Below are positions 10,721 to 20,083 of a DNA stretch of 29,500 nt, in pieces (position 1 is the first letter of the stretch; every line of letters starts with the position of its first letter). Under the pieces are notes generated by a model that was not told where the DNA came from, did no database searches, and saw only the letters and a program-made list of their open reading frames with translations. Where the stretch lies: the NCBI GenBank assembly GCA_963575745.1, contig CAUYUJ010018871.1, positions 285,501 through 315,000 of the forward strand. Reading direction: 5' to 3'. The position numbers and the translations under genes were made by a program. This DNA is from Prorocentrum cordatum (lineage: Eukaryota > Sar > Dinophyceae > Prorocentrales > Prorocentraceae).

Positions 10721-10892
10721 CGACCAAAAAAAGTAACTCCACCAGCCACCTGCGGCAGCCTCTGAGCGCGGGCGCGGCCGCTGTGCTTTTAGGCTTGTGC
10801 GTTTTAATGTGACAGGCCCGTGGCCTGGACCTCTCAGCTCGGCGACTGCGAACGCGCGTCCGCCCGCGACCGAAAAAAGTAACCCCACCAGC
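10721..10892. repeat. Short repeat pair with A-run
   Basis: CGACCA7GTAACTCCACCAGCC at 10721-10747 recurs as CGACCGA6GTAACCCCACCAGCC at 10867-10892. The period is about 145 bases. Confidence 0.8.
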
Positions 10893-11048
10893 CCAGCTCC
10901 CCCGACTCCCCCCGGCTCGCAGGATGCTCCGCCACGACTCCGCGAACGCATCCAACGTTCCCCCCGTGATCGAACCCGAAGCCAGGGCGCCTCCAGTGGC
11001 AACAGGCCTCCAAGCCCCCTCAGGCCTGCAAGAGAACAACCTTCCCAG

Positions 11049-11082
11049 CACACACACACACACACACACGCACACACACACA

Positions 11083-11120
<38 letters not shown>

Positions 11121-11148
11121 CACACACACACACACACACACACACACT

Positions 11149-11179
<31 letters not shown>
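11049..11179. repeat. (CA)n microsatellite
   Basis: About 131 bases of CA repeat with few interruptions (G at 11070, AAA near 11085, two CTCTC breaks near 11117 and 11147). It produces the His-Thr and Val-Cys open frames on the two strands, which are not genes. It sits just before the readable start of the DNMT-LINE. Confidence 0.97.
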
Positions 11180-11181
<2 letters not shown>

Positions 11182-11185
11182 CCCC

Positions 11186-11872
11186 TTGCCCAGCGCCCCG
11201 GCCCACCAACCCGACCAGGAGCCTGCCCCCATACTTCCGTTGCCCCCCAGTTCCATTGCTGCTATCAATCCGCAAAGGGAGGCTATGCGGGGTTCGACGA
11301 TTACTGACCTCCTCCGTAGGGCCGCCGCTCACTTACCCGGTGCTGCCAGACACCGATCCCGAACGGCTGGCAGACGCACCAACCCCGCCCCAATTCGTTG
11401 CCTTCCCCAGAGAGCAGAGCAAGGCGAAAGCCGAAGGGGGGTCAGACGTCCCGCCCCTAGCCCGCACGACGGCATTAGATCGCAACGGGAAAGGATTCGC
11501 GAGCGAGAACCCCTCTCGGATGAGCCCACCTCTCAACCGGCGGCTATTGACGTCCTGCAACAATTCTGGGATAGGCACAGGCGAGACGACACCGGCATCT
11601 CTCCTGTCGCCCCCCCTGACCCCATTCTAGCAGCACACCAGCTTGCGGGCATGGGCAATGCTCTAATCATTGATACGCTCCGTACTCTCGAGCAGCAGGG
11701 CGCGGTAGCTCAGCCAGAAGGGGGCGCAACCTGGAACATCACTGGCTGTCTGGTGGTCCAGAGAAGTCGCGATATGGACCTCGCGCAGCTCTCGGGCGCG
11801 CAAGTGGCAGACCTCCCAGTGGTTGCCGACATTCCGCGACCAATCCCCTCCGACACCTCAGGTGGACAACCC
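11186..11872 (+). pseudogene. Leader region of the DNMT-LINE protein
   Basis: An open frame runs from 11186 into the methyltransferase. The first 110 residues are Pro/Arg-rich and probably disordered. From about 11530 the composition becomes normal (DVLQQFWDRHRRDDTGIS, then GMGNALIIDTLRTLEQQGA), with likely helices. No gag-type zinc knuckle or other ORF1 domain is visible. It is in the same frame as DNMT motif I, so it is the N-terminal extension of that protein. The true start is not identifiable. Confidence 0.45.
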
Positions 11873-13003
11873 CTGCACCTGGTCTCCTTTTTCGACGGAT
11901 GGGGCCTAGCCCGGTACGCCGTCGGTGATCTAGTCAGCAGGATGGGCTTCTCGCGCCGCTTCATCTCGTCGGCCTTCTCCGAATGCAACCTAGACGCGGC
12001 TCAGCGAGTCGGGCAGCACAGGCGACACAGTTCCCCCCACCTCGCTGACAGTGGCCCCCCCCACGCCCAGCTCACGGCGGACGTGCGGGACCTTCTGGCC
12101 GACGGACTCCGGCCACTTCCCGTGGACGAGATACCTCGACGCGCTCCTCCCGGGCGGGCAGCCTCCTCCTCATTGTTAGAGGCAGCCCCTGCAACAATCT
12201 CTCCACGGCCGGCACTTATGGGGGGGGCCGCCGGGCTTGCGTGAAGGCGCTCCGTCCACTTCTTCGCCACGCCCCTGGCCTGGCTCACCGCCGCCAGAAG
12301 GCGCCCGGATATCCAGATCATCGTGGTCTCCGAAAACCTAGCACCTATGCAGAATGCCCACAGGACGGCCACGCGACGCTCCCTCAGAGGCATCCCTGGC
12401 GAATTGGCTTGCAGGACCAACGCAGGCGAATGGGTGGCCAGCCCGCGGAGCCGCACGCCGATGGCCACCTTTCCACCCTCGCCGAGATCCCTCGGCTACC
12501 CCCGCCTACCAGCCCCATGGGAACCAAGATGGGCCTTTCGCCCAGATGGCCGCATCCCCGCGTGGACCCAATCCCGCGGCGACACCCCCGACGAAGTCTT
12601 TCCCGGCAGCTACCAGACCCACCTGGCCTGCCTCCTCTAAAACGAGGACGCGGGTACTAGGTGGTTCCTCTGTTCCACGGCAAACGCCAGGGGCGGGGCC
12701 CGCGCTATTCGCGCCGACACGGCCGCCAACACCCACTTCCCAGGGCGCCTAGATGGCCTCCAGCTGGTCATTCAGGAACGCGAACGACAAGGACGTGGAG
12801 CGGGGGACAAGGTGAGCGCCAGGGGGAGATGGCTCATGGCAGAGGGCAGGCAACACTGACTACGACCCCCCACGCTGGAGGAGCGAGCCCGCGCGGTTGG
12901 GCTCAGCAGATGCCGCAACGACCTTATCCTCCAAGGACGGCCCCTATACGACGCCGTCGGCATCCACTTTGACCGCAGGTCACTACAACAGCGACTCCTG
13001 TGA
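11873..13003 (+). pseudogene. DNMT3-like C5-cytosine DNA methyltransferase
   Basis: The C5-MTase motifs occur in order and most resemble DNMT3. Motif I is HLVSFFDGWGLARY (AdoMet site, about 11873-11915). Motif II/III is SSAFSECNLDA, then ADVRDLL (12077). Motif IV is GSPCNNLS (12181-12204, catalytic Cys; DNMT3 has PCNDLS). Motif VI is VVSENLAPM (about 12324-12350, in place of ENV). Motif VIII is near ASPRSRTPM (about 12440). The recognition region carries NTHFPGRLDGLQL (DNMT3 also has HFP), and motifs IX/X are LEERARAVGL then RRSLQQRLL. Catalytic PC and ENx are retained. Breaks are a shift between 12083 and 12178, a shift at the G8 run 12220-12227, and in-frame stops TGA 12242, TAA 12638, TGA 12857 and TGA 13001. 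It would add methyl groups to cytosine using S-adenosylmethionine. Retrotransposon-encoded DNMTs are known in Symbiodinium. Confidence 0.82.
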
Positions 13004-13600
13004 GCTATGCTGACATGGGCCGGACAGTCCCCCCCCACGCAGGGCCCTGGCGGGGACGCGCAGTCCCCGCGCGGCGTCTCCCCGCGCCCTCCCAGCGAGG
13101 CCACGCTCGTTGAGGCGTTCCACGAGGCCCGCGCCTACGCGCGCATCCGCGCACCCTTTGCCCCCCTTGTCCATGCGCTTTTTCCCGGCGACACCCTTCA
13201 GCAGCTGCGAGGCGAGCGGGGGCCTCCCAGTAACCATCCGCGCTAATCGCTCGCCGGTCACCTAGACTCCCTGGCTGACCCGGGGGCGCTCTACCAGACC
13301 TCGGGCCCCCCTCCCCTCCGCCAGCTCGCCCCCTCTGTCAAGTCTCGACGCTGGCGCCGCGCCGTCCGTCAACTTAATTCCCTCCTCACGGCGCGGCGCA
13401 CTTCTTCTGTTCGCGCCCTTTGGTCCGTCTTGCGCCTCTCGCCCCGGCGCGGCCCCGCGCGGCGCGAACTCTGCCTGGAATGCGTGGTTGGCGACCTCTG
13501 CGCCAGGCTGGCTCTCGCAGCGACCCTGGGGCGCCCTAAGCATGCATCAGGGGGCGCCCAGTATCCACGCAGCACCATGGCTCACAAGAACCAGATCGAG
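13004..13600 (+). pseudogene. Linker between methyltransferase and endonuclease
   Basis: A protein-like open stretch that begins directly after the last DNMT residues. It contains FHEARAYARIRAPFAPLVHA and, further on, basic helices (SRRWRRAVRQLNSLLTARR). No family is recognised. It is Arg-rich and could bind nucleic acid. Frames shift around 13230-13430. Confidence 0.35.
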
Positions 13601-14213
13601 CACGCCCTCATTCCGCAAATTTCCTCTCATGGCCGGATTGCCTTTTTCCAGGGATTCCGCTGGTCCGAGCATGAGACCTCCGTCTGGGGCACCATGTTCC
13701 CGGCCCGAACATTCGTTGCTTCGCCTGCCTTTGCCGGCCCCGGCGGTGGGCTCGCTGGCGGGGTTGCCATCGCCCTTCCCCGCGGCCACCCCCCATCGAA
13801 TCCGGGACTTTTGTCCCTGGTTGCGTTGTGTTCGCCACTATCCACGCGGGCGCAGCCGTTCGCCTGGCGTCGGCATGCCCCCCCCCAGGCCGAAAGGCCG
13901 ATGCCATTCGTGCCCTGGGCGAAGCCGCAGAAGATTGGGGCGCCACCCCCACGCTCCGGGGCGGCGACGTCAACATCCAATTGTCCCGCCCGCGGGATCG
14001 AGTGCGAATTGGAGGATGCCTCGCTTTTTGTCCTCGCTTCTGGAATTCCGCGGCGCCATCCCCGCCCCCATCGAGGGCCCGGCCAGAGTAGATTGGGAGA
14101 ACGAGGCACAGATTGACATAGTTGCTTGCCCCCTGCCCCTGGTCTGCGCACACAGTGTTTCGAAGGCTTGGAAGCCCTCCCTCTCGGACCACGCCGCCTT
14201 TTTTTGACCCCGA
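13601..14213 (+). pseudogene. APE-type endonuclease domain of LINE
   Basis: Endonuclease/exonuclease/phosphatase fold motifs occur in order: an early strand HGRIAFFQGFRW (13625-13660, where LQE-type Glu is expected but Gly is read), GGLAGGVAIALP (about 13745-13780), the metal/catalytic GGDVN (13960-13974; GDFN in intact enzymes), QIDIVACP (about 14111) and the terminal SDH (14184-14192). In LINEs this domain nicks target DNA to prime reverse transcription. The domain crosses at least two frameshifts (near 13800 and 14090) and the first catalytic Glu seems lost, so it is probably inactive. Confidence 0.7.
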
Positions 14214-14828
14214 GGGGGGCGCGCGCACCCGCCGTCTGAACGCGCTGACCGCCGCTCGGTTCAAAGCGCCCCCCGCCTCGGCCCACGCCGACCTCCGCCG
14301 CATCTATACTTCCCTGGAGGGTGCCTTCAACGTTCCCAGCGTCGACCTCGCGGACAGGCCTCAGCCGCCCGACTGGGCCCGCCCCGCGGCGCCAGGCGCC
14401 CTTCCCGACCGGCGCGCCGATGACGACGACGGCGACACCGAGCTCGAGCCACAGGACCACCTGGATAGCATTAGCGTCAGTGAAGACCCGCCCCCGCCAC
14501 TCATCCCCGCCCTAATTGTCCCGGGCCGGCGCGCACTTTCTGCAGCTCCCTAGGACTGGGTGGACCCATTTGGCTGAGACGCAGAGGTGGACTGGGAACC
14601 GGCACGCTCCTCGCATCCGCCGCCCTGCGCAATGAGGCCCTTCGCCCCACTGGCTCGCTCGCCGGATGGTTAACTGAATGCGACTGGGACGGGCGCGATC
14701 TCCCCGCTGACAATGTGCATCGATGGCTCCGGCGATGGGATCAGGAGGCCCTCCAGCGCCGGGCAGGCCGGCTCGCCCCATGGCAAAAAGGGCCTGGAGT
14801 GGAACGCTCCCCCGCGAGGTCTTAAGTA
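14214..14828 (+). pseudogene. EN-RT linker region
   Basis: Protein-like sequence continues from the endonuclease SDH motif: RTRRLNALTAARFKAPPASAHADLRR, then an acidic patch (DRRADDDDGDTELEPQDHLDS) at about 14410-14470 before a stop at 14551. The remainder to 14828 (frames with GRRGGLGTGTLLASAALRNEALRP) is plausible linker. No domain is recognised. Confidence 0.35.
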
Positions 14829-16100
14829 GTGAAAACCCATTCTGTCATTGGGGTCCGCTCCCCCAGCGGGACCTGGCATGACAAACCTGCTGACGTCGAC
14901 CGCGTCCTCTGGGGCAGCCGGGGTCCTATCTGGCAGACCGCCCCATCAATGCCCACCACCGTTGAGCGCATCCAGACGCAGCATTTTCGCAGTAAGGGGC
15001 CAATCGAGCTCCCTGGGCCCCCCCCCCCTGGTTGGGGCCGGATTGCTTCCGCAGTCGTCGCCCCCGGCGGCAGTGCCCCCAGGGTAGATGGCGAGCCTTG
15101 CGAAGTATACCATCCCGGATCCCGCTTCGTGTCCTGCCTTCTCGCGCAGGCCCGGCACGCCGCTCGCGATTGCCCCCGCCTCATTCCCCCAGTTCTCGGG
15201 CCCTCCGTGGACCTCCTCGTCTGGATTGGCAAGGAAGCGGGGGCCGAGCGCCCCGGCGACATGAGACCCCTGCAACTTCCAACCTGCAGGGTCCGCCTTT
15301 CTGGCGCCGCACTCGCCGGCCAATTGCGCGAGGCCGCTGAACCCCTCCTGAGCCGCGCGCCAGGCTGCCAAGAAAGGAGGACAGCGCGGCCCAAACATCA
15401 CCCGCGTCACCACCCACCTCGGCATCCCCCCCTGCCCCGACCCCGGGCCCGGGGAGGCCTGGGGGGGCCCTCCTCGGCCCCTATCAGCACACTGTCAACG
15501 ACGACATCCAGCAAGCCCTCGGCAACGTCGGGTCTGCGCCCACAATTGCAGCTGCTTTCTGCGACCAGAACGAGGCCTGCGAGAGAGCCCCCCTCCAGTG
15601 GATGGGCCAGCTCCTGTGCCGGTGGCAGATGCCGGCCTGGATGCAGCACTCAATTGGCGCCCTGATCTCCAACCGGCACGTCCAGACACGCAGAGGCCGC
15701 TTCATAGGCCCCCTCAGGAATTTGCTCCGCTTCGTTGGCATGGGATGCGCTGCCCCCCCCTCTTGTGGGGCATGCGATACGACCCCATCATTGAAGCGGT
15801 CGCCAGCTGCGCCGCTGGGGACTGCCCCGCATACGTCGACGACCTAGCCTGCCTCGCCTGCGGGGGCCCACAGGCCCCACGAGCATGCATCGCCCTTCCC
15901 TGGGCCGCTCACGCTGCCGGGCTCCTGGTCGACGCGCACCGATGCAGGGGTCTCGTGGCCCCGCCCGGCCTTCCTTGGCTGGCCGCCATCCTGCAGGACT
16001 TCCCCGTTCTGGCCACGACCAGGCCCGAGGGATCCCTCCTCACTGCCCCCCCCCCCATCCTCGCTCTAGTCTGCCAAATTGCAGGAGAAGAAGCAGCCCG
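14829..16100 (+). pseudogene. Reverse transcriptase domain (LINE, RVT_1)
   Basis: RT motifs are readable over two frameshifts. Upstream is DLLVWIGKEAGAERPGDMRPLQLPTC (the K...RP-L-L block, about 15210-15290). Motif A is AAFCDQNEACERAPLQWM (catalytic Asp at 15563). Motif B is GMGCAAP then LLWGMRYDPIIEA (about 15735-15800), with the usual GxxQG degraded. Motif C is AYVDDLACL, with YVDD at 15832-15843. The catalytic Asp residues are all present. It would copy element RNA into DNA at a nicked target. Frames change between 15290 and 15480 and again at a C run near 15755. Several phrases, such as LWGMRYDPII, suggest a dinoflagellate-specific LINE lineage, but I cannot assign a clade by eye. Confidence 0.85.
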
Positions 16101-17350
16101 TTGTTGCGCCCCATGGGACGACCCGTGCCCCTGCTCTTTCAAGACGGCGGTGGCCCTTGCAGGCCACCATGACTGGTGGAGACGCCTGCTCAGCCAGTCC
16201 CCCTTCGGCGCCCCCTGCGCCAATCACGAATGGCCCGACCTCGGCGCCTCGATCGCGCCCCGCGCCACCGACGGGGGCCCCCCCGACGGAACGGTGCGTT
16301 CACTCTCGCTCAGCGGGCCACACTTGCGAACGGCACCTGGGCCAAACCAAATTGCCAAAATGCGGGGCCGCGCCATGACTCTACAGCTTGCCTCTCTGTC
16401 CCCCTCACGGCCTGCTGCCGCTTGGAACGCGCGCCTTGCCTCCCGCATCCCATGCCCGGTCCGCTACGTGGCCCCTGGCCCGCTCCAGGAGCGCACATTG
16501 AAGACGCAGCTCCGGGTCGCCTTCGGCCTCTCAGTTGGCCCCTGGGCCCCAGCTATATCCTCGCAGGCCGTGGCACCCTGTTTCAAGTCCCGGGTTTCCC
16601 GCGCTGCCCGGCCGCCAGCGCCCGCGCCGTCGCCGCGCGCGCAAGCTCCCTGAATGACGTCTGGGGGACGGCCCCTGCTCGGAGGAGGGCGGCCAAGCGG
16701 TGGAAGAAGATCTGCGATTGGGCAGCCCGGACTCCCCACGACGTCGCCAACCCCCGCCCATGCCCCAAGGTCCTGACGCATCACAAAGCTGCGCTGCTCT
16801 TGCATCGCGCTAAGGATTCCCCCGCTCGCTGGCGCCGCTTCCTTGGGTCAGATGCATGGTGGCCCCGCCGCCACTTGGATGCAAGCTGCCAGCGCCCGCA
16901 GGAGGCGGGCCCCAGGCACTGACGAGGAGTGGGACCTTCTCCGCCACAGCGCCTCCTACACTGAAGCACACCACGTCCTTCGGTTCCTCGCAAATGGGCT
17001 ACCTGGCTCCGCCCGCCGACGGGCAACCGAGGAACGCCTCCCCCGCGCCCGCTACATAGGCGCGGCGGAGACGCCCAAAGGGTTTGGTACACCCGAGGCA
17101 GCACTTCCGCTGGTCACGCCTGGTGCCCCTCTTGCCTAGGGCCCTGGGACGGGCCCCTTGCCCTATGGCCCGCCATTCACCCAGACCTGCCGCTCGCTGC
17201 CCTCCGTCAGGCAGCCAACCACAAGCGTGGAGAGCGCCCCCTCCTCGCCACCCCAACTTCCGGCGGGGTACACGGCGCTTGCCCACTTCATGGGCTCGGA
17301 AAAGCGATCTCCGAGCATATTTTATTGTGGTGCCCCGCGGTTGCGCTTCT
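16101..17350 (+). pseudogene. RT C-terminal region with CCHC-type knuckle
   Basis: The region after the RT palm stays protein-like through several frames, with Trp/Arg-rich helices such as RRAAKRWKKICDWAART (about 16690-16740) and RAKDSPARWRRFLGS (16810-16850). At 17113-17345 a zinc-knuckle pattern is readable: HAWCPSCL, spacer, then EHILLWCPA. This resembles the zf-RVT knuckle that follows RT in many LINEs. The frame changes around 16660, 16920 and 17110. Confidence is moderate for the knuckle and low for the rest. Confidence 0.5.
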
Positions 17351-17995
17351 CTGCAGCGCTTCCAGGACCACCGCGCACCCCGTCTCGGCACTGCCATCCT
17401 CACCAGCAGTGCCCACCAAGGCCTCGCGGCCCGCATCATACATCAGGTCCCCCACCGGCGATGCGTCAGCCTTGACAACTCCCCCCTCGACCCCACCGAG
17501 GCCGCGCGCCTCATCGCGCAAGGCCTATCGGTCGCGGACACCGATCTCCAGAGCGACGAGGAGACTGATGAGGAAGCCCCGGCCAGGGAACCCTGCCACC
17601 AACGCGAAACGGCCATCTGGCCCCCTTATGATTCAGCTGTGAGGAGTGCAACCCCAGCCCCCCGCTGGCTGATGCGATTCTCGACGCAGCCAGGCCGCGC
17701 CAGACACGCGCATCTGACTGCGCCGGTGGAGATACCAGACGACTACCCGTCGCCGCCAGGCTCTCCCCCACGGGCACTCGCTTGATGGTCGTGCAGGCTG
17801 ACGACCCCAGAGCCGGCTGGCTCCCCCCAGGTCGCGGGTGGCCCCCCTGCCCCCGCACCACGCGCGCACCCATTGCCCAGTGGATTATAAGGTGCTGCAC
17901 AACTTGCAACGCTCACACCCTCTCCCTGACGGCTGCCTGCGACCTCTCGCAGGGGGGCGAGGTTGCGGTTGACCGCGCACCCTCCCCCTCCTCGG
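17351..17995 (+). pseudogene. Spacer between zinc knuckle and RNase H
   Basis: Coding-like but undefined. An acidic stretch (LQSDEETDEEAPA, about 17545-17585) is preceded by SLDNSPLDPTEAARLIAQGLS. Just before RNase H there is a CCTTCNAHTL Cys cluster (about 17892-17920). No domain is named. Confidence 0.35.
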
Positions 17996-18410
17996 ACGCC
18001 GCCTGCTGGCCGTATGAGATTACCTTCGACGGAGGTGCCAGATCGATCGATGGTGAACTCTGGGTCGCTGGTGCTGGTGCCCTACTTTGGCACCACGACC
18101 CCCAACGCGCTGCCCCCCGCCTGGTGGCCGTCACAGTCGTCGCCCTACCGGGCTGCGACGATGCCCAGACCGTTGAGGCCGCAGGCTGCAGGGCATGTCT
18201 CGCTCTGTCCCCCACGCGCCCGGGCCTGTTCGCGCTGCCCGCGCGGTCGGTGACAACCTCGCAGCCGTCCGGCACGGCGCCAGCACAGGCCGATTCCAGA
18301 GGCTCCACCTGAGCCAGCAGATGGACATGGCGCTGCGCCAAACCAGCGACGCCTGCTGGACGCCCACCTGGCAGGCCGTGCGCAGACGGCTCAACAAGGC
18401 GGCCGACTGA
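17996..18410 (+). pseudogene. RNase H domain of LINE
   Basis: The active-site pattern is readable. First Asp in EITFDGGARS (18028-18030), followed by GAGALLW; Glu in QTVEAAGCRACLAL (18175-18177); second Asp in VGDNLAAVRHGAS (18252-18254); last Asp in RRLNKAAD (18405-18407). All four acidic residues are kept. A frameshift lies between 18180 and 18250, next to a C run at about 18209. The frame ends in TGA (18408-18410) directly after NKAAD, where RNase H family members usually continue with a hydrophobic helix. That helix is visible in the same frame after the stop (ATFGVYRAAALRR), so the TGA is likely a mutation, not the natural end. It would degrade element RNA after reverse transcription. 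Confidence 0.8.
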
Positions 18411-18599
18411 ATTGCGACGTTTGGTGTCTACCGGGCTGCGGCTCTCAGGAGGCAAGAGAATACCCGCCTTACTTGCCACGCTGCTTGGCTCAACTTCCCT
18501 CCCTCCCCCTCTCCCCTCTTCCGCACCTCCGTCGACCTTTTCGATGCCAATGCCACCGCCCAGGCCGCGGCGCGGCTGGAGAGTCCGCCCACGCCCTTC

Positions 18600-19300
18600 A
18601 CCCCCATCCCCGATCGGCCCGCGCTGCCAAGGCGCCCGTTCCCTGGCGCACGTTGCCCCTCCACGTCATGGGCAAGAACTATCAGGAACCGCTCGCCGGG
18701 TGGCCAAGCTGCTACACCTGCGAGCCCTGGCCCCCCTTAGCGCCGGGATCCGCCAACGTCCGCTTGTTCCAGGCCCGCCTCTACCCGTGGCTGCGGTGGG
18801 TCCACTTCAACAACCGCCGGCGCTTCCATTGCGAGCCCTGCCAGAAGGAGGTCTACGACAAGGAGCATTTCGTCACCCCCCAGCACATCCTCTTCGAGCT
18901 CGACCGCCACTGGAAGGAGGGGTGGCCCAACCCCAGGGCCTACACATGCGGGGGCAACCTCTGGACCAGCCTACAAGGTGGGGACTTCGACCGCACGCGG
19001 CAACAGCACGTTGAACGCCTGCACTGGCCCGCCTGGAAGCTCGCGGAGGTCGTCGAGACCGCGGACGGGATTCGGCAACTCAGCGGTATCCGCTTCCCAG
19101 ACGACTGGGCCCACATCCCCGCGGGCTACCCGCTGCCCAACATGCCCCGGGATTTCGCGCGCCCCGCTGGCACCCTCGTCAACCCCAGCCCCACCCGGGG
19201 CACCAGGCTGGAGCCCCCCGCCGCCGAGGACTACGACCCCGAGCTGCTCGAGGACGCCCGCGCCCAGGCCGACGAGATCTGCCGCATCCGCTGCCTGCTG
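18600..19300 (+). pseudogene. Cys-rich module with two CxxC pairs
   Basis: About 200 well-formed residues in one frame: VPWRTLPLHVMGKNYQEPL, then CYTC (about 18712-18723) and CEPC (about 18832-18843), spaced some 37 residues apart and rich in Trp/Phe/Arg. Then come FVTPQHILFELDRHWKEGW and a third Cys in YTCGGNLW. The paired CxxC suggests a zinc-ribbon or treble-clef fold. It has no equivalent in copy 1. I cannot assign a family. Nucleic-acid or protein binding is a guess from the fold type. Confidence 0.5.
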
Positions 19301-20083
19301 GCGACCCCCGCGCAGCAGCCGCTCTCCACGCCCCCTGCCCTCCAGCTGGCTGAGGCCCCCCCCCACTTGCCGTCGCATGCCCCGCTGTCGGCCCAGGCGC
19401 CACCCCCTCTGGAGGCATGGCGCCCGCCCGCCGCCGCCCCTCGCACAGCCCCGCCGCTTGGCTGGTCCGTCGTCTCCCCAGGAGAGGCTGGCCGCCGACC
19501 CCCCCAACATGCCGCGGCGCAGGAGGCGCGACGGCTGCGCGAGCTCCCCGCTTCCAGCTTTCTGCGAGAATGCTCGCCAAGGCCCCCCTCGGCCGCATCC
19601 CGGGGGCCATCAACTTACCTGCCGAGTGGCCTTTCGCCCTGCAGGGACGCTGCGACCACCTGCTGCGCCTCCAGTGGATCGATAGCAGGTCGTCCCTGGA
19701 GCCCTGCGACGACAACTCAGAATGCATCCGTGGCGAGCTCAGGCGGAGCATTCAGTGGCCCTGGGCGCGTCCATCACTGAGATCGACCACAATCTCCGCC
19801 TCAACGACCTCGACCGGTTCAAGGTCGAGGACAGGATGAAGCCCAAAACAGGCCGCACGCACTACCGCCTCGACCAGCTTCCCGCCTACCGGATCCGACA
19901 CAAGAAAACGGACAGGCACTGCACAGGACGGGCGCTGATTTCCATCATGGGCCCCTCTTGCGATGAGTTCGCCGACATGGAAATGATTTGGCCTGACTTG
20001 CAGGATCTTGCCCCCCCCCCTCTCGCGAGTGCAACCGACTTCACCTCCCGAAGGCGACCCGATACCCAGCCAATTCTTGTTTT
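19301..20083 (+). pseudogene. Ala/Pro-rich linker and pre-helicase segment, copy 2
   Basis: A low-complexity Ala/Pro stretch (19310-19540) is followed by better-formed protein: RIPGAINLPAEWPF (about 19595), ASITEIDHNLRLNDLDRFKVED and GRTHYRLDQLPAYRIRHKK (19770-19910), then MGPSCDEFADMEMIWPDLQ (19946-20005). Three frames are used in turn. No family is recognised. Confidence 0.4.

Larger units (their letters stand above)
9246..11048. other. Non-coding spacer after copy 1
   Basis: C-rich DNA without recognisable protein. It contains the 258-bp tandem duplication and a short repeat pair containing an A-run, described separately. Open frames across 9246-9700 are Pro/Arg/Gly-rich with no family match. 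If copy 1 is a retroelement copy, this would hold its 3' UTR, but I find no poly(A) tail or target-site duplication. Confidence 0.45.

Noticed and set aside
10592-11332. Val-Cys-rich open frames on the - strand and His-Thr frames on +
   Set aside because: They are simple translations of the CA microsatellite.
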